Shown: positions 34,205-46,840 of the stretch, one piece after another
Layout of the letters: each line of letters opens with the position of its first letter
Position numbering within the stretch: the stretch's first letter is position 1
DNA from: Trileptium ribeirensis
Lineage: Eukaryota > Nematoda > Enoplea > Enoplida > Thoracostomopsidae
Reading direction: 5' to 3'
Assembly: GCA_030248225.1 (NCBI GenBank)
Contig: JASANE010007344.1
Span: forward strand, 1 to 64,000
Length of the DNA: 64,000 nucleotides
Made by a program: the position numbers and the translations under genes
The notes under the pieces: model-generated
The model's database searches: none
The model's input: the letters and a program-made list of their open reading frames with translations, nothing else
Told to the model about the DNA's origin: nothing

Positions 34205-34386
34205 ATATATATATTTTCATTTTATTGCTTAACATGGTATGGAATTTCCTATTAGATTTTCAAATCCTGGAAAACTGGTATACAGATGCGGCTTACAACA
34301 GCTGAAAACAATGTCAGTGAAAAATATGTCGCTTCTTGCAGCCTAAATTCTAACTAATACTTTGTTAAGTCAATATTAAATTTTAG

Positions 34387-34515
34387 CTTGCATCGCTGTA
34401 CGAAATCAAGCCGCCAGTTAGTCGTGCGAAAATGATGCAAATAACCGTGGCTGCGATGAAAGCGATTAAATACTACAAACATATTGTGTTTAGCGTTGAA
34501 AAATTTATTCAACGG
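34387..34515 (+). CDS. SCAF4/8: SCAF4/8-like protein, exon 2 (CID helices 1-3)
   Basis: 43 codons between a TTTTAG acceptor and a GTAAGA donor, both phase 0. It encodes residues 11-53 of the model, with YEIKPPVSRAKMMQIT, then AMKAIKYYKHIVFSVEKFIQ. This matches the family pattern YKPPISKAKMTQIT..AIKFYKHVVQSVEKFIQK almost position by position. The CTD-interacting domain binds the Ser2/Ser5-phosphorylated C-terminal repeats of RNA polymerase II in the nucleus. In humans SCAF4 and SCAF8 suppress early polyadenylation. Intron 1 before it is 5.1 kb and carries three hAT elements. Confidence 0.95.
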
Positions 34516-34642
34516 GTAAGAAAGTTACTTTCAAAATATGATGACACTGGGAAACTTACGGTCAACAAATACTGTTTTTTGAAAGTAACACACGCAGCCA
34601 TTTAAACAGTCATCTGGATTTCGCGTTCAGGCGTCTGAGGAA

Positions 34643-35095
34643 GGAGGGCGCAGCTAGGTATTTTTTGGGTCCACAGATGGGTCTGGACCCAAAAAGTTTT
34701 TGCTGGACACACGCTGGACCCAGGACAGTTTCGGCTTCGTAGACATAGGGTCTGCTAATAAATTCTATTACAAACTATAGGCTTTCAGTCGTTTGTGCTT
34801 TCATGTGGATATAATTGCTTGCTGCTGGTTCCATGGAATGCCATCAGCCTTTATTCTGGCTTGGGACAGGCAGAGAATAATTTAACTATTTGTAATTATG
34901 TAATAACGTAAAATTGGGTTATGTAATTACGTTTCTTTATTGTATAAAAATTCGTGAAATTCTTGAGCCAAAAATTGTAAATCGGGACCCAGCGTTCAAG
35001 GTCTGGACCCAAAAGAAATTTGCTGGTCCCAGTTTCCGTTTTGAAAAATCCTTGGGCTCCAGGTATTTTTGCCTCTCCCTGATGCACCCGTGTTA
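34643..35095. repeat. possible small foldback/MITE-like element
   Basis: GGTCTGGACCCAAAA occurs at 34683 and 35000 as a direct repeat followed by TTTGCTGG. The outer sequences GCTAGGTATTTTTTGGG and CCAGGTATTTTTGCC are similar but not a clean inverted pair. No target duplication found. Confidence 0.3.
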
Positions 35096-36389
35096 TTAAC
35101 TGCAGGCCAATGCAGCCGTCCCAGTTCCTGTAGTGGTATTTGTTTGACTAAAAATTAGCCAATTTCTCTTTGCGACTATAAAAATGTGTAGATTTTTTCT
35201 TGCTAATCAAAAAATACGGATATATTTCGCTGAGTGGATAAAAATTGTTAAAACTGTCATTTCTTCCGTTTTTCATAGTATTCCACATTTTTTAGTCGTC
35301 CTGCTAAGCTACCGGTTCTTCGCCCAAGGTGTTTTGTATATTTTGGGGGCAAATGTCTACTTAAATATAAATTTTCCCAAAAAATTTAAAAATGCCCATG
35401 CTCATCAATTTGATCAGGTATTATCTTATACAAACTAAAAAATTTTACGGTTTACATGCAAACATTCTTTCTCCAGAGATAAATTTTTCCTTGCTCGGCC
35501 AAAACATAAGTGAATTCTCCTCTGTTACACTAAAAAAAGCCAATTTTACACATTTTGGCTAAAAATGCCAAATTTTCTATGCGGACCTAAATTTTCCATT
35601 ATTAGATATATACGTACAAAGTGACATTCGTTTACCTACGGCGCTTTATAGCAGATAAACTGGTGGTTCTCCCAAATAATATGGTACAGTAGAACTCCTT
35701 CGGTCTAGAATTGCAGATTTTTTATGGCGTCTTAGAGAAAAGCCACGAAGCCCTTGTTCGAGGATTCCCGAGAAGACACTATATATGAGGATGTCAGTCT
35801 AATGATCTTTTCCAAGTTGTGGCTTTAGGCGGTTGATGTTAATTGCTTAGGACTTGGGCTAAGGAGTCGAACATTACCTCATTTGGCCGGATCCGGTTAT
35901 GGGTTACTTAGCTAAACAAAATGGGTCATTTTGAAAATTCTTCATCGTATTTCCGTTTTATTCATACAGCATAACGTGTTAACTACTCTACTTTAGCGTG
36001 TTAGAAAGTCTACCATTCGGTGCGAAGCAGTAATGGTGCGGAAACTTGGCAGAACTAAGATTCCTTGACTCTGTCTTGAGTTATGGGCTCAAAACCAATC
36101 AAATTTCGCCAGAAATGGGCCGGACATAGAATTTTTTCGAGGTGTACATATTTTTTAGATTTGTGGATTATTTTTTTGACATTAAGTCTGTTTTTAAATG
36201 CATTCAGAGCGTAGTGTTACGTAGTGGAGATTGTGTTTTGCAGAGGTAAAAGGTTTTAATTTCCCTCTGTGTGTGTATGATCGGCCAAAACTCGGGGAAC
36301 GTCTTAACTGATTTTCATGATCCTGGGTGTATTCTAACCGGCATAGTCGATTTACCGTGCATATCCCCAAGCGTTTTTGATTTGACGTC

Positions 36390-37222
36390 TGGTTCCGGAG
36401 TCAGAGGTCAAAACGAGGGTTTTTACCCCAATTTTAGAATATACCCTTCACGGAAGCAGGGTTATTTTTATCTTAACTTTAGCATTTTTTGGTGTTTGTT
36501 TTATTTCATAGTAAAATAATAAATATACCGATGCCTCTTTTTTGCTTTTCGATTAATGCTTCGGTTCTGGAGTTATAGGGTTTGAGTTATGGCACCCTCG
36601 TGGTTCATAGACCTAAAGTTCGAAAATTTGTTAGTACGCTCCTTGACGCTGACAAGTTTCGCTTGGAGGTTTTCGAGCATGAGAAACTCATTGCCGGTGT
36701 TAGTTTTGCTCTGCGACCCATAGTTCCATGAGTACGCGAGTATGGCGCCCCAATGGTTCGGAGTCAGAGGTCCAAACGAGGGCTTTTAGCCCATTTTAGT
36801 ATTCTTCACGGAAGCAATGTTATTTTTATTTTAACTTTCAAATTTTTTTCTCTGGTTGGTTTTATTTCATAGTACAATGATAAATGCCGATGTCTATTCT
36901 TTGTTTTTCGATTAATGCTCCTGTTCTGGAGTTATAGGGTTTGAGTTAGGACACCCTTGTGGTTCATAAACCCAAAATTCATAAATTTGTTCTGACGTCC
37001 TGGGTGGCTGAAAAGTTTCACTTGATGGTTTTCGTGCATGGGAAACTCATTGCCGGTATCAGGTTTGCTCTGTGCCCAATGGTTCCATGGCTACGGTGGT
37101 ATGGGTGCCCCCGTGGTTCCTCGACCTAAAATTCTTAATTCTATTGTGTTGTTCTGGAACGCTGATTACTTGCGCTTGGAGGTGGCGGGTTTGCGGGTAT
37201 CTGAAACTCAATGTGTTAGTTT
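36390..37222 (+). repeat. tandem repeat, period about 362 bp, 2.3 copies (intron 2)
   Basis: GGAGTCAGAGGTC at 36397 recurs at 36759. The following blocks (CACGGAAGCA, TTCATAGTA, TTTCGATTAATGCT, GGAGTTATAGGGTTTGAGTTA, GAAACTCATTGCCGGT) match in order. A partial third copy starts near 37112. Confidence 0.85.
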
Positions 37223-37929
37223 TGTCCTAACTTGTGCGGTATTGTGTGATATCCACATTTAACATATCGAGGTATGCTATCGAGATCTGATTGGCTGTGC
37301 ACCCAAAAGGCGTAGGTGCAGCTATGCTTCACTATACTCTGCTACTCTGCCATCTCGATAGTGTTACTAGTTGTACATGTGGCAACATATAGTACGATTG
37401 TTGAGGGTAAAATTAAAAAAGTTATTGCCATGTTGATGAACATGTGGCCGTGTTCTACTAAAGGCTGCCTATCATCCTTTTTTGCGCCTTTCGGCCAAAT
37501 TTCGGCTTTTTCAGTTTTTTGTTTTTGATCCAGCATATTGTACGATGTAGGATGAAATTCAGAAATCCGAGACGACGTAGGTAAAGACTCGTAGATGCTG
37601 CAGAAAAATAAATTTTGGATATGTCTGGAAAACTGGTAGACTATTTTTACTATAAAAGCGTTATCTTATGATATGTTTATATTGTCGTAACTAGTTCTAA
37701 TCTGTTTCTTCTGTGTTAATATACACGTTTTATAAATAATTTCCGTAAAATCCGAAAATAATTTTTTATTCATTAAACAAATAGTTTAACTTGAAATATT
37801 GGTATAGAACTGTTAGCTACAAAAAATTTCTTTTCAAATCATGTTACTGCATTTAGGGTATTATCGTGGATAACATACGTCTAGCTTTTCTACAGTCTTA
37901 GCGATATATATATGATTTCTTATTTTATA

Positions 37930-39040
37930 TATGGATTTCGTATCTATGCACAAGGATGACTGTTTGAATATTATTTGTTCAGGCGAAGTGCTATTCTTTG
38001 CCCCTAACCTTGGGCTTAACATTCTTCAGAGAGCTCAAAATGCTTAAAAATCCAATATTTCGTTCATAGCACCCCTAATGTGCTTTATACCTCCTTCAGT
38101 GAATATAAGAAGTTAATCTTGACATTAGCGTGACTGTCTGAACGTCATTTTGTGTGCTACGTGCTTTTCTATATCCCTAAAATTGCGCTAGACTCTTGTG
38201 GGAGCACAAAAATACTTAAACATACAATATTTCTTTTTTAGCACTCCCAGTATGCTCTATACAGCCTTCACGGAATATAGGAAGTTATTATCGACTCTAG
38301 GGCGGCCGTCTGAATACCATTTGGACAAGCTATGAACTATTGTATACTCCAAAATTGAGCTAAACTCTCTTCTGGGGGTTCAAAAATGTTTAAAAATCCA
38401 ATATTTCGAACCTTGCACCCCCAATATGCTAAATACCTACTTCACTGAATATAAGATGTTAATTTCTGCACTAGGATGACTGTCTAAACACCACTTGGAC
38501 AAGTTTAGTGCTGTTGTATGCCCCTACAATTGGGCTAAACAGTCTTTTGGGAGCTCAAAAATGCTTATAAATTCAATACTTCTGACCTAACACCGCCAAT
38601 ATACTATAAATATACCTACTTTAGTGAATATAGGAAGTTACTTGCGACACTAGTTTCACTTTCTCAACACCATTCCACCAACCTAAGTACTATTCTATGT
38701 CCCTGAAATTGGGATAAACACTCTTCTAGGGGCTCAAAAATGTTGAACAATATCAATATTTTGTAACTGGTACACTCAATATATGTATGCTCTTATACCT
38801 TCTTCAGTCAATGTAAAAAGTTAATTTCAGCTCTGGGGTGACTGTCTGAACACCATTTGGGCAGGTTGAGTACTATTCCATGTCCCCGAAATTGAGCAAA
38901 ACCCTCTTCTAGGAGCTCAAAAATACTGAAAAATCCAATATTTCTTACATAGCACCCACAATATGCCATATACCTCCTTTAGTGAATATAACAAGCTAAT
39001 TTCGGCAATAGAGTCGCTGTCTGAACACCATTTGGATATA
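37930..39040 (+). repeat. 176-bp satellite, about six monomers (intron 2)
   Basis: The block (G)AATATA(A/G)GAAGTTA recurs at about 38101, 38273, 38451, 38626, 38810 and 38985, intervals 172-184. Within each monomer, GACTGTCTGAACACCATTTGG, AAATTGGGCTAAAC.CTCTT and GCTCAAAAATG follow in fixed order. Diverged monomers, no coding potential. Confidence 0.9.
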
Positions 39041-40252
39041 ATGAATTGTTTCGAGGTCGTCTCCTGCTGTGCATTTCGTTCACGAAAAAGGACAAAAAAT
39101 AAGTGAGTGCTATTTTGGCAAAATACACTTGCAAAAGCAAAAGTATTTGCGAACTGTAAATAAAATCTTATTTACAAATAATGTTAAAAAGGGATTCGCC
39201 AACCCCACATCCAACAGTTGAAATCTAGAGTCAAATACCGATTACAGTATGCCTTGTATTCCGTTTTGTGAGGTTAATGGCAGTGGTTCAAAAATTAGTT
39301 TGGCTTACACGACTGATATTAAATGCAATAATTATTATATTATTACTGCAATTAGACATTAGAGTATCATGGGCCACGTCAGCCGACGTTAACAAAATAA
39401 TGTTAGCCAAAAATTGTATCGTTATTTCAAAGTTTGCCCTCATAACTTAGGGGCCGGGCAATTTGACATGGGTACCGTGTTGCAAAAATTTAAAGTTCAA
39501 TTGTGAGCACAGGTAAAGCTTGACTTTGGCTTAGGTTTAATCTTGCTCTACGGAACACTTGTAAACAAAACTCGATTTATAGGTTACAATTTTAGAACTT
39601 TGGTTATACATATAAACCAGAATCTTGAACCTCTATTTAGTCCAAGATGCCATTTCGAGCACGTCTCCATAGGTTGTTATTTTTGTACTGAAATAGAAAT
39701 GCAAAAATTGTGTTTACAAAGCTATTAAACTAATATGTTATTTATTCTTAAGGCGAAATAATACCGATTTGAGAGATTTAAAACTGTGTATTCCGGGATT
39801 TGAGGTTCCCTTGAATGTAGTCTTTGTATTCCAGTATATTACTTCCATAATGAAATTGCGAAATTGCTCCGAAGTTTATAAAAATGCTCACCTTCTATTT
39901 TGAAAAACGCTGCTCCGCTCCTCCAAGTACATACTGTCGATCTTATTTCGGGTAGTCAGTTGTGATTGATATTAATTTTCTGCCAGCTAGGTAGCCGAAT
40001 TGACAGTTGATATATAGTTGCTGCTACACAACCGTGTTGATGTTGTTGTAACCATAACTTTATAGAAATATTGAATAGCAAAATGTTGTTTTGTACTGAT
40101 ACTCGATATTCTTAGTAAATGATGATAACACGCAGTGTTTTTCTTCTGAATTTTGGTTATATAATTACGGGCTGCTAATAATAGCCGCAACATAGCACTC
40201 AAAACGATGCCTTATTATAATAAAATATTATGTTGCTAAAATTATTTTTCAG

Positions 40253-40414
40253 TGCAAGCCCGAGTACAAGATACCGGGCCTGTACGTAATCGATGCAATT
40301 GTGCGCCAATCGCGTCATCAATTTTCAGCCGACAAAGACGTATTTGGTCCGCGATTTGCAAAAAACTTTTTCAATACGTTTGCGTATTTGGTCAAAGTGT
40401 CGGAACCGGACAGG
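40253..40414 (+). CDS. SCAF4/8: SCAF4/8-like protein, exon 3 (CID core)
   Basis: 54 codons between a TTTCAG acceptor and a GTACGT donor, phase 0 at both ends. Residues 54-107 of the model include CKPEYKIPGLYVIDAIVRQS and RHQFSADKDVFGPRF, the most conserved part of the SCAF4/SCAF8 CTD-interacting domain (human: CKPEYKIPGLYVIDSIVRQS). This exon alone identifies the gene. The alternative of another CID protein (PCF11, RPRD1/2, CHERP) is unlikely, because those lack the EYKIPGLYVID string. The exon lies between 5.7-kb and 12.9-kb introns filled with repeats. Confidence 0.97.
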
Positions 40415-41689
40415 GTACGTACATAACGCATGAGTAAACTTAAGGTGCTTCCCTACCATCCCCTTTTGTCATTAGCGATTGGCAATCGCTTGTTTGTCGT
40501 AGCAGCCACCCGACAACATATACGAGAACAGAACATAGAATTGGTGTTTTGGGCAACGCATCCAAAATTTTATGAAACAAAAAATTGCCCTATTTAACCA
40601 CGATTACTTTAAAAACGTTCATTTACGATTTGTGACCGTTTGATATTTGAACTACAAATTATTTATTTTATTATAGAACGAAAATTCTTCCGTTTAGCGT
40701 ATTAAACCGGCACATCACATGTAATCTTCGTGAACTACAAGCATTATCATTAATAAAAAGAAATGTATTAGTGTAACCACAATGCAAAATGCGAGTTGCC
40801 ACGTTGTGCGTTGTGAAACGAATTTATGACCAAACAGCAAAGAGATGCATTCTGTTAACGACCAGCAATTAGTCCGTTTAGCAATCAGTCACTCTCTGTT
40901 TGCGAACGGAAATTTCTGATATTGGAATTTATTGCAATGACAGTTTTGTTCTCTAACAGCGTTTTGCACATATTGTCAAAAATGGATGATAGGGCAGCAG
41001 TTTAAATTTACTCATGCATAAGCGGACAACTGTTTCCATTTCATCCGTGTAGCAGCCCTAAACCCCTTATATCCATTATATATAATCTACATAACTGAAC
41101 ATATTACCAAGTTTAAATATTATGCGGAAATGCGATTCGTCATTTTTGATGCGTTGGTAAGCTTAGCATCTAAAACGTCGATGAGTCAACCCAAATTTGC
41201 GCTATTGATTTTTGTGATTCTCGTGATGCAGCGAAAGCAAAGTATATAAAACGTGTTCCTTGCAGTAAGCGCGGTCAGGGTTTTTAAGACATTAACAAGT
41301 TGGAATCTGGTAGCTGAGGTACTATGGGATGAGTGCAACTTCTTTTTTACTCTAGTTTTTTCTATAAAATTCCAAAACACTTATGTTTATATTTATATAC
41401 GCATATATTTACAGCTTACAGTGTACACTATATATGTTATTTTCAGATTGATATTGCCTCAATTTGTTTATGGTCTGGAATAAGTCCTCGGCTTATAAAT
41501 TAATGCATTTCTAGCTTATGTAATTCATGGTGATGGTTTAAAGTCGTGTTCTGTTAGGGTGTACTTGAGAAGAAAACTTCGTTTCCATCGCTGGTATTCT
41601 AGAAAACGTAATCGATTATCGCAGAGGTGAAACTTTCCAACTCGACAAGCCTTGCATGTAATTATCATAGTGAATTAAATGAGGAAAAC

Positions 41690-42470
41690 AAAGGATTCTC
41701 ACCAGCGACATAGTGGTGAAATTTGATATCTTAGTGGGTTTTTAGACGACACGCATAACCCAGCTTTGTCTGGTGATTCGCGCAATAGCTAATTTGAAAG
41801 CTTGAAATCTCTATTTCTGCCCTTTAGTTAGGCGCGAAGCCCTATACTACCCTCTCCCTCAATTTCAGGCCAAAGTGGTTTGGGAAGGGTCCCGGAGAGG
41901 GTTCTGAAATGGTCCCAAAAAGAAAGAGTCTAAAACACACGAAAACGGTACTTTCTTTGCAACCGCTATAGTCATATGGGTGTTTCTGGTCTCGAAGAAT
42001 TCACCCTTTGTTTATCTGCACGTGCTGTGCTGCCATTGTCTATGTTTTCGCTGCATGTCACAATATGTTTTTGAATGGCTCGTGAGACTTGAAATACACT
42101 GAAACGGCAATATCTCTCCAAAATGCTCAATCCATATGGGTGTTTTTGTTATTTTCTAGAGCCACTCATCCTCTGTATATCTGCGTATTGTGGCCGCTAT
42201 TTTCATTATATATTTACGATGCAGGGTTGGGTTAAACTGGGTGTTTAAAAACGCATGGAACCCTAAATACATGAAAATGGCAGTATCTTCGCAACGCTCG
42301 AGCTAAGTGGTACTTTGTAGAACAAAAATTATCCTCTGTGTGTTTGTACATTGTAACTTCCTGCATTCACAGTAAACCTTCATTATAGCCCAATTATTCA
42401 AGCAACATGGTTGATATTCTGTTCTTGGCTGATTTTGTAAGCTGATTCTCAATATAGATGTGTATGTTTC
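41690..42470 (+). repeat. dispersed repeat family with internal tandem repeat (intron 3)
   Basis: Related in order and wording to 48816-49480 and 59692-60490: a GCTTGAAAT(C/G)TCT..CCCTTTAGTTAG start, a pair of GGGTCC-type words, then repeats of about 160-176 bases with GAAAACGGTA..T(C/T)TTTGCAACCGCT (41940, 42098, 42274) ending in a CTCTGT(A/T)TATCTG-like block. Non-coding. Confidence 0.65.
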
Positions 42471-42589
42471 GACTTCGGCCGAGATTTTTTCTAAATTTCT
42501 CAAAGAATTATTCTTCAATTAACATTTTGCTTTCGTTCGATTTGGCTACATTTTGTTGCCCGATACTTTGATCATACATGTAATAGCAT

Positions 42590-43640
42590 CGACATAACGC
42601 TGCTACACTGCGCACTTCCAACGAAATGCCCATACGATCCGGCTATCGTAACCTCAAGGCCGGGTCTAATAGACCTAAATTATCTTTCTTTTACCCGGTC
42701 CCAGGTAGCTACGGAACTTAGCAAGCCGCAGGAGCGCTTCACAGGATGTGTTCTGATCTTGCAGAACGGGCTTCACGGTACCCTAAGCGGTACTACGTTT
42801 GAGGTCCCCTGGAGGTTGCCTCTGTCACCTGTTAACAGGCCAAAGAGACCATACCACTATTCCCTATCATCGTTCACCAGGAAGTATCAAGGCAACGGTC
42901 GGTTGTTCATTTTATTTTGGCCAGTAGCCCCCACTAGGGTCCGACAATCCCTAGACGTCTTACGTTGGATCGTAACTGGTCAGTTCAGCCTTGACGCCTA
43001 GTCTGCTATTCGCAAGACGGCGGGAAGTGACACAATGAAGTCACGCGTCGTGCGAGTTGTACTGTTACATTTGTGGAATCAGCGAGCCACGCTAAAGCTT
43101 GCTACCTCGTTGATGTCAAGCCTGAACGCGGGTATATGCATCGCTACATACACATTATAGGTAAGGTACAGATGTAGCATCGGGTTATCGAAAAAGGGGA
43201 TATGGCAACGAACAAGGTAACTTTATAGCGGCTTATTCATGTCATATGCCTGCGTACGGTATAACTATGGGTCGGGTCCGGAGATCAAAATCGGGTCGTC
43301 GCCCTCCTAATCGAACGCTCACAGCCGTGGGAGTTATATCAAATTTCTTTGCTAATCCTCAATGTGCTCAAGTCCTTTGACGGCTGCTGCGCTTGTCCAA
43401 CTCTCGATACGGGGCTGGGGCATCGTCTAGCATGGATCGGACGACGGTGAGTTAACTGTTCAATCGATGCTAGGTACAGAATGTTAGTTAGCTGGTTCGG
43501 ATAAGCTAAGGGCGGTTAAAGTCAATCGGCGGATACTCACGAGCAAAAGTACGCAAAAGGAGAAAGGAGAGCTAATGCTAGTTCGAGTTTGCTCATCCTA
43601 CTCTACCTTGAATCACTTGGTAACGGGCACGATACGGTTA
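42590..43640 (+). other. GC-richer non-coding segment with a run of perfect hairpins (intron 3)
   Basis: No long reading frame. Perfect stem-loops include GTTCTG-ATCTTG-CAGAAC (42750-42767), GTACC-CTAAGC-GGTAC (42778-42793) and CTAGGG-TCCGACAAT-CCCTAG (42934-42954), plus the palindrome CCTGTTAACAGG (42828-42839). Composition differs from the AT-rich intron around it. Possibly the leader or control region of a retroelement; no coding part found. Confidence 0.45.
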
Positions 43641-44395
43641 TACAGTACGGTAAAAAGCACAATAAGGGTACAAGATATATAACAAATCAATAATAAGAAT
43701 AATCGTTTTAAATGGTAACAACATGTATATATACTTTACGTACATAGATGTACATTCATACATACAGTACAATGGATGAGCTACGGCTCCTAAACTAGTG
43801 CAACTCATTCTCATTCGAATGACTCGGCATGACATTAAATCAATTGTCTAATCGAATTCATTATATATCGATATCCACGTAATCCTATATCCTATGATCC
43901 TAGATAGACATGTGTATACGGAAATGAATATGGATCTGTAACAACTACATTGTGAGGTAACAATTTTAGGCTGTCTTTCCTGACGTAAAATTTTCATCAT
44001 GTTTTCAGATAGGGGTTTGGTCCTCCCAAGGTATGTTTCTATCATACACAAAGCTATACGTATATAAGCACAACCATGCAGAAAAATTTTCAAGCAGCAA
44101 AATATGTTCACGGGCGCTTTTATTTCAGCTCTGCTCAAACCTATCCGCTGGCCAGTTCATCGGGACTTAACATACCTTGTGGGACTGGCTAAGCGTGCCA
44201 ATGCAGCAAGAGTCTAATATCCGGAACATCGACGTGGTTACCGACTTGGAGGGGATACCTAAAAATAAGGTGGATTTGACGTCCACTATATTTAATTTTC
44301 AGCGGGGGACGCAAATGAACTCGCATCGGGTAACATCATCAGTGTTGGGCAGAAATGCAAAGCGAGAACAAAATAGGAAGATATACTGGGCTCTC

Positions 44396-44764
44396 CAAAT
44401 TGGGGATGAAGGCCCTCTGGCATTTTACGGTTCCCCCTGGTTCAGAACAGGTGCCCCCGGTTCATGCCCCTGGCAAAATTTTGGGCTCCCCCGGTTCACC
44501 GCCCATCGCAAGTTTTTTTTGTATCCAATCGGTCCAAAGTACATAAAATTTGTACTAAAATTTCGTTATGAAGCCAAAAATTTCGCAAATTTTGTAAAAA
44601 TTAGCTTCAAAATAGCTTTTTTCCTCCATCAAAGGTGTTTTGGCAGTGTTTGTGACACGATTTTTAACCGTTTTTCTCTTGGAAAAATCGGGCGCCCCGG
44701 TTCGGAACCAGGGGGCGCCCCTGGTTCATGCCCCTGGAAAATTTTCAGCGAATGGGGAGCACAG
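44396..44764 (+). mobile_element. short MITE-like element, copy 1 (intron 3)
   Basis: Starts CTGGGCTCTCCAAATTGG and ends AGCGAATGGGGAGCACAG, an imperfect inverted pair. ATATA flanks both ends. Copy 2 at 56457-56805 shares the whole body (GGTTCATGCCC, AATCGGTCCAAAGTAC, ACACGATTTTTAACCG). Confidence 0.7.
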
Positions 44765-45325
44765 ATATATGTATATATACTGATATATGGCTGATATCTT
44801 AGCCTTGGCGCAGTTATGATTTGACAACGTATTGTGTGTGTAGCCGTTTTAATGGTTATGCTTGTGAAACACTGCGAACCAGGGGTACGCAGCACAGATG
44901 TCCTACTTTTCAACTTGGAGGTCCCGCTAAAATAAAAGTGGGATCAAAGTCTCTAATGTTTTGGGAATTTTGTAAAATCAAGTTCTTAATCATGGAATGA
45001 GACATAGATGAACTTTATTTGAAAATTTTAGTCTCTGCTTAGAATCTGGTAAATTTTCAACAAAATTCATGGAGGGAATTTTAAGTTATGTTAAATTTTC
45101 GCTCAAAGTGGGGCGTCCCGCTGTGAAGCCACCGGGCTCGTGAACCCGATTGAATATTGCTCAATTCCACGGTCTTATTCAAAAACATTTGTCACTACCT
45201 ATCACTTAACAAAATTTCTGCAAAATTCCTGGAGGGAATTTTGCACAAGATAAACTTATTTATGAGTTCCTAGTTATCGATGTTCGGAATACTAATGCGT
45301 ACATGCATGAATATGGTATAGAAAA

Positions 45326-45342
45326 GGAAAGGAAAGGAAAGG
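45326..45342 (+). repeat. GGAAA pentanucleotide microsatellite
   Basis: Three and a half tandem units. Confidence 0.8.
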
Positions 45343-46149
45343 TGTTTAAAACCTGAATAGCATTGCCCAGTCATACTTAAAATCGGAAAGTTGGCTAAGG
45401 ATCGTATGGTTTGTGCTAAATAAGTGAGTTGAAAAGATTTTATTTAACCTCGGCTCAATTTTTCAAGTTATGTCTCCTAAATTCAGGAATCATGTAAAAT
45501 ATTCTTTTTGCGAGATCCGCGATTATTTGTACCTTAACTCAATGACCGAGGGACGCTTAGAATGACTTCGGCTTGGGTGAGAAAACTTCCGACAATTAGA
45601 CTGGGGGGTTGGGCCGCTACGACGGACGAGCAACGGATGCTAGTACGGACTGGAGAGCAAGAAACACTCAGTTTTCACTGATACTAGATCCTAAACGGGT
45701 ATCTTTTCGCGTATGACAAAGGCCAATCTCTGACCACCTGGTACTCGTAACTGATATATATTTGCGTACCGAGTCCTCCGTCGTCCATCTATCGTCCACG
45801 CACGCGACCTTCCACGCGAAAATCCGAAAAACAGTGCAGAAAAAAGATTAGTAATCCAAGTACAAAACAGTAAAACTGACCCCGACTACTGTTTCGGTCT
45901 CCGACCAATTGGAGGAGACTAATTCAGACCAGAGCTCGGTCTTTTCTGATATTAGCCAATAATATTTTAATTTCTGACGGCTACCGTAAACCGGTGGCGG
46001 TTCCAATTGAAATGACGTCCCTTTGGAGATTAAGGTGTAATTAAAATTTAATTATCCTGTCTGGGGCGCTAATTTTTGTCATGCTTTTAGGGTTCCTAGA
46101 ACTTAGTCAGCAAAATCATCTCTTTTTGAGACGATTTGCCTCAAATTCA

Positions 46150-46840
46150 TAGACGGTTTTATATACCCAACCTTCCGCTTGCCAACTTTGCAAATATTAT
46201 CAAATTTTATTCCCTTTTTAATTATATTAAACTTAATTTTAAATTTACATAATATGGTAATGTGAATTACCTGTATTAAATATGATAAGTATATTAGTTT
46301 ATTATTAAGTCGCTTCCAGACATACATATAAATAATTATTTAATACATAATATATTTATGTATTAAATCGTATTACTTTATTATTTTTATATAAATACTT
46401 TCGTATAACTATATTAGTATTAAATTTATAATATATATTTGATTAACCTATTAATATAATATTCCTATGAGTGACTGAACTATTTTAATTTTAGTGTCGC
46501 TCCAGACATATACATATAACCAGATATCTACGGATAAATTGTATTATTTTATTACAAGGATTTTCCGATATACAAATATATATAATTATTGCTAAATTTA
46601 CTGTTTAATTACTAATATTTACTTAATATATGAATATAAATTCATTAATATTACAATATATACACCCGTGACACGGTAGACACAATATTTATACAAACTT
46701 AATATTGAAATTATTAACCAACTGTATTTTCTTAATAAATATATATAAATAAGTTTGATATTAAATATATTTGTATTTATTCCGATTAGGCCGATATATA
46801 AATATATATACTTACGTATATAGGGCAGACGTCTGTGTAA
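46150..46840. other. extremely AT-rich stretch (intron 3)
   Basis: Long runs of TATATAAATA-type sequence with few G or C. No gene or repeat unit resolved. Confidence 0.7.

Noticed and set aside
41253..41360. Possible last CID exon (VRVFKTLTSWN) after a TTGCAG acceptor
   Set aside because: Phase does not fit exon 3, and the true exon with KIVKVLNLW was found at 53287 in phase.
44177..44794. 205-codon plus-strand frame
   Set aside because: It runs from unique intron sequence straight into the MITE at 44396, so most of its length is a chance frame through a repeat.
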